A stretch of DNA of 5,074 nt from positions 1 through 5,074 of the forward strand of contig CAZJGG010000111.1 in NCBI GenBank assembly GCA_964545475.1. Reading direction: 5' to 3'. Every line of letters begins with the position of its first letter. Within the stretch, counting starts at the first letter, position 1. This document shows positions 1-5,005 of this stretch, in pieces. The notes beneath the pieces were generated by a model. It did not search any database, was not told the DNA's origin, and saw only the letters and a program-made list of their open reading frames with translations. A program made the translations under genes and the position numbers. This DNA is from CAZJGG01 sp964545475 (GTDB taxonomy: Bacteria; Bacillota; Clostridia; Lachnospirales; JAISER01).

Positions 1-102
1 TTATATATAGAATTAACCACCGTTTAACTCGCTTTAAATCGTCTTTAATTTAGCTTTAACTGATTGCGTTAGTGTTAAATATTAACTTATGAAAAAATAC
101 GC
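1..102. other. AT-rich non-coding stretch downstream of the 110-aa gene
   Basis: No convincing gene lies here. The stretch contains four TTTAA pentamers at 23, 33, 44 and 55, spaced 10-11 bp apart, and a GTTAAATATTAAC palindrome-like segment at 74-86. No hairpin with a T tract is visible, so transcription of the early operon probably continues leftward past base 1. Confidence 0.4.
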
Positions 103-435
103 TTAAAATTGATTTTTAGCATTTTGTTTTTTCTTTATTCTTACCGCTTTACCGCCCTGCATAAACCCGAAGTTAAAAGCGGTATGTATTAAAATATTAA
201 TATTGTTAATCTTACCATTTTCATATAAGTTTTTTATATCAGTTAATATTTTTTCATTATGCTTATTCCCTCTGTATGGCAGACAATTTCCACTTATATT
301 CAATATATCATTTGTAATGTTCCTGCGCATTGCTACCATTTCAAATTCATGTAATTTATTATCGGCATAATCCCTATATAACGCACCATCACGATTCTTT
401 ATTCCTGTTTCGGTAATTATTGAAAATTTATGCAT
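103..435 (-). CDS. Uncharacterised 110-aa early-region phage protein
   Basis: I do not recognise this protein. It is 110 residues long, basic at the C-terminus (KKK at 101-103) and has no signal peptide or membrane segment. The N-terminal part (about 1-20) looks like short strands and turns. The middle (60-75) and residues 80-100 look helical, ending in a glycine-rich FNFGFMQGGKAV segment at 87-98. The ATG is preceded by AGAGGGAG with a 7-nt gap, a strong ribosome binding site that supports both the gene and this start. It lies 160 bases downstream of the restored MuB stop in the same direction, the region where Mu-like phages carry small, variable early genes such as kil and gam. I see no sequence basis for calling it either. 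Confidence is high that it is a gene and nil for function. Confidence 0.75.
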   Translation of the reverse strand: MHKFSIITETGIKNRDGALYRDYADNKLHEFEMVAMRRNITNDILNISGNCLPYRGNKHNEKILTDIKNLYENGKINNINILIHTAFNFGFMQGGKAVRIKKKQNAKNQF

Positions 436-459
436 AAATTTACTCCCTCTATACTTGAA

Positions 460-564
460 TTAAACTATTGAAAAGAGATTATGGTCGTGATATAATTGAG
501 ATAGCTTATCCTGTTCAAAGACAAGCTTTATTCGTGCGATTGTTAGTGGTGTAACAATCGCCAT
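460..564 (-). CDS. Candidate 34-aa micro-ORF after MuB
   Basis: An ATG-initiated frame of 34 codons lies between MuB and the 110-aa gene. It begins MAIVTPLTIARIK and ends in an acidic/aromatic stretch, FEQDKLSQLYHDHNLFSIV, that reads like a real protein C-terminus. The ribosome binding site is weak (A-rich AAAAGAAA directly before the ATG). Its first codons are formed by a perfect inverted repeat at 536-561, which is why residues 2-10 read almost as a mirror (AIVTPLTIA). It overlaps the 22-codon frame that starts at 583. One possibility is that the two frames are halves of a single small gene of about 40 codons broken by an indel. Confidence 0.3.
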   Translation of the reverse strand: MAIVTPLTIARIKLVFEQDKLSQLYHDHNLFSIV

Positions 565-583
565 TTTCTTTTATATCAGCCAT
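515..583 (-). CDS. Candidate 22-aa micro-ORF overlapping the 34-aa frame
   Basis: A 22-codon frame (starts MADIKENGDCYTTNN) opens 13 nt downstream of the restored MuB stop at 596-598. It has an acceptable ribosome binding site, AAAGGG, 8 nt before the ATG, which is better than that of the overlapping 34-codon frame. Its short length is the main argument against it. It may be the true start of a small protein whose continuation is in the +1 frame (the FEQDKLSQLYHD segment), with an indel between them; it may equally be a leader peptide or chance. Confidence 0.25.
   Translation of the reverse strand: MADIKENGDCYTTNNRTNKACL
536..561. repeat. Perfect 10-bp inverted repeat with 6-nt loop
   Basis: On the + strand, GCGATTGTTA (536-545) is followed by GTGGTG and then TAACAATCGC (552-561), a perfect complement. 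Read on the + strand it is followed by CATTTTCTTTT, so it could be a weak intrinsic terminator for antisense transcripts. On the - strand, the direction of the early operon, no T tract follows, so there it would act only as an RNA hairpin between MuB and the 110-aa gene. A protein-binding operator is also possible: TGTAACAAT partly resembles the half-sites at the early promoter. Confidence 0.6.
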
Positions 584-595
584 AGTACCAACCCT

Positions 596-763
596 TTATA
601 CCAATATTCCCGTTAATTTAGCCATTGTTTTTAATCCGTTTTCTGTTACAACATCATTATTTTGAGTGTTTATATAGACATTTACTGCACCACGCAAGCC
701 GTATTTGCTCTTTGCTACTTCAAGCAAATATGACTGACTGTTGCCCTCTATGTTAGGAAACAT
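596..763 (-). pseudogene. Detached C-terminal 55 residues of MuB, in the -1 frame
   Basis: Right after the A6 run (T6 at 763-768 on the + strand), the -1 frame stays open for 55 codons up to a TAA at 596-598. It reads MFPNIEGNSQSYLLEVAKSK and onward, ending TMAKLTGILV. This is where the C-terminal DNA-binding and MuA-interacting domain of MuB belongs, and the sequence looks like selected protein, not random codons. Joining it to the upstream frame with one added A gives a 296-residue protein, close to Mu MuB at about 312. As the sequence stands it lacks its own good ribosome binding site, so it would be made only by frameshifting. Confidence 0.75.
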
Positions 764-1485
764 TTTTTCATATCATCAATTGTAAACTCACTTGTTAAAA
801 GAGGGCTTCTAATTCCTATCCTGCTAAAAAGCTGTGCAAACTCCGATTTTTGAGTTCCAAGCATTTTATTATAGATTTCAGCATTTCCAACAAGGATTAT
901 TGGCGTATTTGTAAGCTCGTTAATGTCTCTTATATCCTCCAGTGTTCCTAGTGGCAACCGTTGGGCTTCATCAATAACAATAGTTAAGTCTGCCTTAGAT
1001 AGCTTGTCTACAATATCAGAAAATATATCGTCCATACAGCCATTCACTCTTGTTTTAATTTTCTTTGCTAAAACCTTTAAAAATGCCTTTTCGCCACTGT
1101 ATGCTCTTGAAGCAAATATTACAACAACATCTGTCTTATCTTTACTCCAATGCTTAACGGTTATTGTTTTGCCTATCCCTGCATCACCATATACACAGCC
1201 GATAGTCTTTTGTATTCGGCAATATTCCAAAACATCTAAAACCCTTTCACTTATACCAGTTTTAACAAATAAAAATTTGCTTGCTGATTGAGTTTCCATT
1301 CTTTTAACAGCTTTATCAAGGAAATCGTCAACCATACTATTCTGTTTTTTGGGGTTAGGTAAATCGTTATTTAACCACCTACTGAAAGTGCTGTCGGCTA
1401 TCCCTATCATGTCTGCCAATGTGGATTGTGTAATGCTGTTTTGGCTCATATACAGCTTTATGGCTTCAACTCTATTATATTCCAT
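748..1485 (-). CDS. MuB-like AAA ATPase, target-DNA activator; C-terminally truncated by a frame break
   Basis: MuB proteins bind ATP, coat target DNA, deliver it to the MuA transpososome and stimulate strand transfer. Here residues 8-45 form a helix-turn-helix (SQNSITQSTLADMIGIADST), as in Mu MuB. The ATPase core follows: Walker A GDAGIGKT at 100-107, Walker B LTIVIDEAQ at 167-175, a sensor-1-like ILVGN ending at Asn201, and a candidate arginine finger in FSRIGIR at 221-226. The start ATG lies inside the end of the MuA gene (11-nt overlap) with GGGTG just upstream, suggesting translational coupling. The frame stops at 245 aa after MKKCFLT; the missing tail is in the -1 frame. A full-length protein needs one more A in the A6 run. 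The family assignment is firm; whether the truncated protein works is unknown. Confidence 0.9.
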   Translation of the reverse strand: MEYNRVEAIKLYMSQNSITQSTLADMIGIADSTFSRWLNNDLPNPKKQNSMVDDFLDKAVKRMETQSASKFLFVKTGISERVLDVLEYCRIQKTIGCVYGDAGIGKTITVKHWSKDKTDVVVIFASRAYSGEKAFLKVLAKKIKTRVNGCMDDIFSDIVDKLSKADLTIVIDEAQRLPLGTLEDIRDINELTNTPIILVGNAEIYNKMLGTQKSEFAQLFSRIGIRSPLLTSEFTIDDMKKCFLT

Positions 1486-3520
1486 TTATTTCACCCTTTC
1501 TTGCCCTTGCATTAGCAATCATTTTTTTCATATCAATCTGTACTTCTTCACCACCTGCCGCTACCTCATGTTTCATATTATTTACTGCTTTAGACAAGCT
1601 AATGTTATCGCCTGTTTCGCTGTTTGCAGTAGAAGAATCATAATTTTGATTAAAACGTACTAAATCAATAAGCTTCGGATTGCTTTCGTGTTTAGCCTGT
1701 TCTTGATTTCTCTTCGCGACTTCGAGTAAAATGCTAATTGCCGGAGGAGCTTCTTCAACATCCAACAGATTATTCATAAATTCGTTAACAGCTTCTTTTA
1801 CCTTACCTTTACGCCTGTTTGTTTCCTTTATAACTTCAATATCTGCTTCATCATTAAAGCTATAACCGCCTTGATTAGTTAATTCGGCAAATGTTATAAA
1901 CTGCTCTTTTTCATCATAGACATGCACTTGTTTTAAATCTTCCGGATTGTATCTAACAAATACTTTTTGTCCCATGTAATACGCCACTAACTCATCAGAG
2001 TAAAACCATACGTCTGTATCTCCGATTTTAATACTAACCCCATTGCGCTTAACCTTTTGTAATCGTGTGCTTCTTAACAGCATTAAATTAAGCTCTTCCT
2101 TAGTTGCCCTGCGTGTTGAGATAAGGTTTTCGTAATAACATTCATTAGGGCTTTTACCGTTAAGCCCTTCTGCAAGTGATTCTTTTTCGTTATACCAACC
2201 ATCAAAATACGCTGCTATCATTGCTTTTGCTTCTGAAAGAAGAGGTATATTTTCCTCATTTTTAAGTACTTTGTTTAGCCTATGCGGACGCTGTTCCGGC
2301 TTGCCACCGCAATACGTTTTTATCAGCTTGCTAATTTCAAAAGTTACATTCCTAAAAATACGTTCTATAACTTTTGCCTTTGCATTTTTTACTATAGCAT
2401 TATGCATTTCAACACCAAGCCGTTCTAAAATGGTTGTTCCGTAATTAGCGTTTTCATCTTTTTTTCTGTTTCCTCTGCCGCCGAAATCACTAACAAGAAA
2501 CTCTCTGCCGTGGTCTGTATATATGCATTGGGGAATATGATATTTTTCGACTGCTTTTCTAAAAGATATAGTTGCACCATCACTATTTGCTGATTTTGTT
2601 AAGTAAAAGGACATTATCTTCCTACTCCTTATGTCTATCCATGCTATTAAGTGCGGTCTGAATACTTCCCCAGTAACATCATCTTTTACAAAGAAATCAA
2701 GCGTATGATAGTCAGGTGACCATATATCATTACTATTAATATTTTCGTATATTCTACGAATAAAAGGCAAACATTCATCTTCAAAGACTTTCTGACCGTC
2801 TCTAAAATATTTTAATACAGGTAACGGCAATTGCTTTGTAGCCGTATAAAACGCTTGTAAAGAGGGCAATGGGAGCAACTCCGGCGCATTTAGCTTTGTC
2901 CACTCTTCTACTAATCTTCGCATATGAGCTACAGTTGGTTTATTTTCATCAAGCCACCATTGCATGAAAACAGAGTACACTCTGTCGGGAATGGTTGTTC
3001 CCTTATTGTTTCCTTGCCGTCGGTCACCCGCTAATGCCACAACGCCGTACTGCGTGTACAATAACCACTTACGGCGTAAATTGCGGTCTGAAATAGGTTT
3101 ATCTGGGTGTATCTTGTTAAATTCTTCAATAAATTCCTTTGTCTTTTCCGTTTTGAGTTTATAATGGTCCGAAATGAAGTTTTGCCATTCCTTAATGGTC
3201 TTTTCCCAAAAAGCTGCTTCCTCACGCTGTTTACTGGTTAAATCAAGCAACGTTAAATCCTTGTAGTTTTGCTTTTCAAATGGGTAGGAATCAAGCGTTA
3301 GCTGTTCCGATGCTTTGGCTTTTAAATTCGCATAATAACGCTTTTGCCCCTTTGGGGATAATTCATTTGGGCTAATGCGGTATTCAAAGCCGTATCGGGT
3401 ATTGACACTTATTTTTATCACATTCAATAGACCACGCTCTATTCTTTTTTTAATAGATTTAGGCCTTATTCCTTCAAAAAAAGCAAATTCTTCAGTTGTA
3501 AGCATTAAAGTATCTTTCAT
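1475..3520 (-). CDS. MuA-type DDE transposase, full length
   Basis: This enzyme nicks the phage ends and joins them to target DNA during integration and replicative transposition. From the ATG at 3520 it has 681 residues, close to Mu MuA at 663. A longer frame runs up to 3571, but its first 17 residues overlap the preceding gene, while the internal ATG has AGGTGA just upstream and begins MKDTLMLTTEEFAFFEG, where the winged-helix domain should start. Numbered from that ATG: winged helix at about 1-70; second DNA-binding helical region at about 140-210; RNase H-like core with Asp270 (SPDYHTLDFF), Asp336 (YTDHGREF) and Glu386 (AKVIERIF), matching Mu D269, D336 and E392; beta-barrel domain at about 480-550; a basic stretch RRKGKVKEA at about 569-577; then the C-terminal region that in Mu contacts MuB and ClpX. 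All three catalytic residues are present and no frame break is seen. It sits between the Ner-like gene and MuB, in one operon. Confidence 0.95.
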   Translation of the reverse strand: MKDTLMLTTEEFAFFEGIRPKSIKKRIERGLLNVIKISVNTRYGFEYRISPNELSPKGQKRYYANLKAKASEQLTLDSYPFEKQNYKDLTLLDLTSKQREEAAFWEKTIKEWQNFISDHYKLKTEKTKEFIEEFNKIHPDKPISDRNLRRKWLLYTQYGVVALAGDRRQGNNKGTTIPDRVYSVFMQWWLDENKPTVAHMRRLVEEWTKLNAPELLPLPSLQAFYTATKQLPLPVLKYFRDGQKVFEDECLPFIRRIYENINSNDIWSPDYHTLDFFVKDDVTGEVFRPHLIAWIDIRSRKIMSFYLTKSANSDGATISFRKAVEKYHIPQCIYTDHGREFLVSDFGGRGNRKKDENANYGTTILERLGVEMHNAIVKNAKAKVIERIFRNVTFEISKLIKTYCGGKPEQRPHRLNKVLKNEENIPLLSEAKAMIAAYFDGWYNEKESLAEGLNGKSPNECYYENLISTRRATKEELNLMLLRSTRLQKVKRNGVSIKIGDTDVWFYSDELVAYYMGQKVFVRYNPEDLKQVHVYDEKEQFITFAELTNQGGYSFNDEADIEVIKETNRRKGKVKEAVNEFMNNLLDVEEAPPAISILLEVAKRNQEQAKHESNPKLIDLVRFNQNYDSSTANSETGDNISLSKAVNNMKHEVAAGGEEVQIDMKKMIANARARKGEINGI

Positions 3521-3524
3521 GGTG

Positions 3525-3530
3525 TCACCT
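3525..3530 (-). promoter_or_regulatory. Ribosome binding site for MuA overlapping the upstream stop codon
   Basis: On the - strand the sequence is AGGTGACACCATG. AGGTGA contains the TGA stop of the Ner-like gene and lies 4 nt before the MuA ATG at 3520. This decides the MuA start and implies that ribosomes ending the small regulator can re-initiate on the transposase. Confidence 0.55.
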
Positions 3531-3767
3531 ATTATTACTTTCAATATTTTTACTGATACTTTCCCGAACACTGGGCATACCTAACACAGATCTTATCTTT
3601 TCCCTATGTTTTAATCCCGGCTTTTTACCACTCGTTATAAAATAAACATACTGAGGACATGTTCCTATAAGTTGCGCTAATTCTTTTTGTGTCATTTCAA
3701 GTTCAATCATTCTTATCTGAACTGCCTTTCCAAACTCAATACAATCATTTCTTTTTTGTTTAGCCAT
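3525..3767 (-). CDS. Ner-like small XRE-family DNA-binding regulator
   Basis: An 80-residue protein made mostly of one helix-turn-helix domain (about residues 12-63; recognisable MTQKELAQLIGTCPQYVYFI at 25-44), followed by a short tail. In Mu, Ner is the first gene of the early operon and lowers transcription from both the early and repressor promoters. This protein has the same size, place and direction, so the same role is inferred. The domain is of the general XRE type, and I do not claim close homology to Mu Ner. The ATG at 3767 has AAAGGG upstream at a longish 10-nt spacing. It follows a leader of about 130 nt from the predicted promoter and ends 4 nt before the MuA start. Confidence 0.8.
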   Translation of the reverse strand: MAKQKRNDCIEFGKAVQIRMIELEMTQKELAQLIGTCPQYVYFITSGKKPGLKHREKIRSVLGMPSVRESISKNIESNNR

Positions 3768-3885
3768 AACTTGTTTTCCCTTTCAAATTAATTTTGCGTA
3801 ATAGATGTGAACGCTATTCAGATAGGATTATTTAAAATTTTTTTAAGAATTGTTTATAGGTTTTATTTTATATGTTACAATGTAT

Positions 3886-3914
3886 TAGATTAAGTATGTT
3901 ATTAATAGTATAAT
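3886..3914 (+). promoter_or_regulatory. Probable repressor promoter, perfect -10 with weak -35
   Basis: A perfect TATAAT lies at 3909-3914 on the + strand, about 59 nt before the repressor start. A 17-bp spacer places the -35 at TAGATT (3886-3891), which matches TTGACA at only three positions, so the promoter would be weak or activator-dependent. Its -10 shares four bases with the -10 of the opposing early promoter, so both cannot be occupied by polymerase at once. Confidence 0.5.
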
Positions 3915-3935
3915 GTTTGTAACAATAATTGTCAA
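3907..3935 (-). promoter_or_regulatory. Early-operon promoter (Pe equivalent), near-perfect sigma-A type
   Basis: Read on the - strand: TTGACA (3935-3930), a 17-bp spacer, then TATACT (3912-3907). This is a consensus -35, optimal spacing and a five-of-six -10. Transcription would start near 3900 and run into the Ner-like, MuA and MuB genes. The TTGTAACA half-site at 3917-3924 lies inside the spacer, where a bound repressor would block polymerase. Confidence 0.85.
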
Positions 3936-3961
3936 TATAAATTTATTTGAAACAAAAAATT

Positions 3962-3968
3962 AGGAGGT
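3962..3968 (+). promoter_or_regulatory. Strong ribosome binding site of the repressor gene
   Basis: AGGAGGT sits 4 nt before the ATG at 3973, almost a full match to the 16S rRNA tail. It fixes the repressor start and predicts efficient translation even from a weak promoter. Confidence 0.85.
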
Positions 3969-3972
3969 TAAT

Positions 3973-4596
3973 ATGTCTGATATAAGCATTGGTGAAAGAA
4001 TTAAATTAATAAGAAAGAATAAAAATCTGACGCAAGGAGTATTTGGTGGAATGTTAGGGGTAAGCCACTCACATATTTCCAATATTGAAAACAGGAGGGA
4101 AAACCCCTCAAATACCCTTATATTAATGATATGTTCAAAATTTTTAGTTGAAAAAGAGTGGTTGCTTTATGGAGAAGGAGAGATGTATATAACAGAGATT
4201 GAGGAAAAAAACATTGATGAAACTGACCAATTAGATGAATTAATAAAACTGTATAAGAAATTATTTAACTCAACCAATTCAATTGTAAAAAAAGAAAACT
4301 ATAATAAAATTATTAAAAATATATTAAGTACTTTAGTTTTCGACAGTTATTATTATAATATTGATTTAGAAGAACCCTTCAAATTTCAATATTTGATTAA
4401 CTATGTTGAAATACTATCGAACATTTACTCAATGACACATAAGACTTTTACTGTTTTAAATAATTCTAACGAAAAAGACAATTATAAAAAAATCTTTGAA
4501 ATACGTCAAGAGTATGACAATAGAATTAATGATGTTACAAACGGAATACGTAAATTGCTATCGTTATTGTGTGAAGAAAAACATATACAATTTTAA
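3973..4596 (+). CDS. XRE-family prophage repressor (functional equivalent of Mu c)
   Basis: A 207-residue protein with a clear XRE helix-turn-helix at about 7-63 (IGERIKLIRKNKNLTQ; then SHSHISNIENRRENPS as turn and recognition helix), ending in the usual WLLYGEGEMY segment at 63-72. The rest (about 80-207) is rich in Asn, Ile, Tyr and Lys, looks helical and matches no family I recognise. There is no S24/LexA-type peptidase signature (no Ser-Lys pair in context), so RecA-driven self-cleavage is unlikely. It is divergent from the early operon with operators between them, the standard place for a lysogeny repressor. In Mu the repressor is a different winged-helix type, so this is replacement by function and not by homology. 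Gene and class are firm, the repressor role is strongly suggested by context, and the C-terminal function is unknown. Confidence 0.85.
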   Translation: MSDISIGERIKLIRKNKNLTQGVFGGMLGVSHSHISNIENRRENPSNTLILMICSKFLVEKEWLLYGEGEMYITEIEEKNIDETDQLDELIKLYKKLFNSTNSIVKKENYNKIIKNILSTLVFDSYYYNIDLEEPFKFQYLINYVEILSNIYSMTHKTFTVLNNSNEKDNYKKIFEIRQEYDNRINDVTNGIRKLLSLLCEEKHIQF

Positions 4597-4816
4597 AAAA
4601 CGTATAGAACGTCTTAAATTAAGGCTTTTATTAATAAAGGAGACAATGTCTATTTAAATCTTTTTGCTTGTAGCCTTGTCGCCCTGAAATATCTTGTTTT
4701 TTATATGGCAAAAATTTATAATTTGTTACGCAATTTAAGATATGTAAATCATATTAAATCTTAATTTTACGGTGTTTTATAAGAGTTTGTAAATAATTTT
4801 TAAAGCGTTAAAGACA
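4597..4816. promoter_or_regulatory. Predicted phage left end with transposase-binding-like repeats
   Basis: No gene is seen in these 220 bases. A loose motif, RTCTTWAA followed by a T/A-rich stretch and often GCTTT or CGGTG, occurs at 4610-4630 (+), 4720-4741 (-), 4758-4780 (+) and 4795-4816 (-). The two middle copies form an inverted repeat, TTAAGAT to ATCTTAA, with ATATG-TAAAT-CATAT inside. In Mu, three MuA sites fall within the first 180 or so bp of the left end, so number and span fit. The outermost copy starts 5'-TGTCTTTAACGC on the - strand, and TG is the expected terminal dinucleotide. Also present are an AAGGCT/AGCCTT inverted repeat (4621-4626, 4671-4676) and the palindrome AGACAATGTCT (4641-4651). 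The binding role is inferred; the motif is degenerate in an AT-rich background. Confidence 0.4.
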
Positions 4817-4860
4817 AAAAACAGGGGAAATTGATTTTAAATCAAAATCTCCTGTTTTTA
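4816..4860. terminator. Strong, probably bidirectional intrinsic terminator
   Basis: ACAGGGGA (4821-4828) pairs with TCTCCTGT (4848-4855) with one G-T pair. After a two-base internal mismatch, TTGATTT pairs with AAATCAA to close the hairpin. The flanking A5 and T5 runs extend the stem. On the + strand the stem is followed by TTTTTAATATTTTTTT; on the - strand by TTTTTTGTCTTT. Either transcript could therefore end here. On the - strand it begins at the stop codon of the fragment at 4858-4971, which suggests it belongs to that gene. Confidence 0.8.
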
Positions 4861-4971
4861 ATATTTTTTTGCCATCTTCAAATTTTTGGGTTTTTTAAGT
4901 TGCGCTTTATTAAGCCCTAAATAACGGCATTCTTTAAAAATATTTTCGCCACATAAAATAATGTTTTTTTG
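4858..4971 (-). pseudogene. 3' remnant of an unidentified gene (37 codons)
   Basis: The - strand is open for 37 codons between TGA (4972-4974) and TAA (4858-4860), with no ATG near its beginning. The peptide (NIILCGENIFKECRYLGLNK, then a Lys-rich tail ending NLKMAKKY) looks like a genuine basic C-terminus, and its stop abuts a strong terminator. The 5' part is missing. It could be a host gene end cut off by the insertion-sequence-like sequence to its right, or it could be chance. A two-base change in the A7 run at 4964-4970 (on the + strand, T7) would fuse it to an ATG at 4977-4975, giving a short ORF. No function is suggested. Confidence 0.35.
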
Positions 4972-5005
4972 TCATCTAATTTGTTAATTTACAGTAATAT
5001 TAGTA

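Larger units (their letters stand above)
3768..3972. promoter_or_regulatory. Divergent control region between repressor and early operon
   Basis: About 205 very AT-rich bases separate the two divergent genes. The right half holds both promoters and two inverted copies of TGTTACAA, at 3873-3880 and (complement TTGTAACA) 3917-3924, whose centres are 44 bp apart, about four helical turns. A short palindrome, ACAATAATTGT (3922-3932), overlaps the second copy and the -35 box of the early promoter. The left half (3768-3870) is the untranslated leader of the early transcript and holds no ORF or clear hairpin. Operator identity is inferred from position and symmetry. Confidence 0.7.
1..4816 (-). mobile_element. 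Left (early) portion of a Mu-like transposable prophage; right boundary estimated
   Basis: Four neighbouring genes match the Mu early region in order and direction: a divergent repressor, a small Ner-like HTH protein, a DDE transposase of the MuA type and a MuB-type AAA ATPase. The element continues beyond base 1, where replication, lysis and head genes would be expected. The right boundary is inferred. The repressor stops at 4596, and in Mu the phage end lies a few hundred bases beyond its repressor gene. A TG dinucleotide (read on the - strand) at 4816-4815 starts one copy of a repeated motif and sits next to a probable host terminator. The identity as a Mu-like element is solid; the exact end is a guess. 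Confidence 0.75.

Noticed and set aside
2..49. - strand open frame reading IKDDLKRVKRWLILYI and running off the window
   Set aside because: It looks protein-like, but it follows a TAA and has no ATG, GTG or TTG start and no ribosome site, so a gene start cannot be supported.
466..519. Possible - strand promoter (TTGAAC, 18 bp, TATATC) before the 110-aa gene
   Set aside because: Both boxes match at only about four of six positions, common by chance at this AT content; the gene is well explained as part of the early operon.
923..1291. + strand ORF of 122 codons opposite MuB
   Set aside because: It is antisense to a gene with clear Walker motifs, has no ribosome site, and its peptide has no recognisable features.
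1349..1663. + strand ORF of 104 codons, hydrophobic
   Set aside because: It lies opposite the MuA-MuB junction; its hydrophobic look comes from reading Lys- and Glu-rich codons on the reverse strand.
2964..3584. Three further ORFs of 64-69 codons (2964-3164 +, 3031-3225 -, 3375-3584 +)
   Set aside because: All are out-of-frame shadows of the intact transposase gene and lack ribosome sites.
4636..4657. AAAGGAG ribosome-site-like sequence before ATG TCT ATT TAA
   Set aside because: Only three codons follow. It may be chance within the AGACAATGTCT palindrome; it is not a gene.
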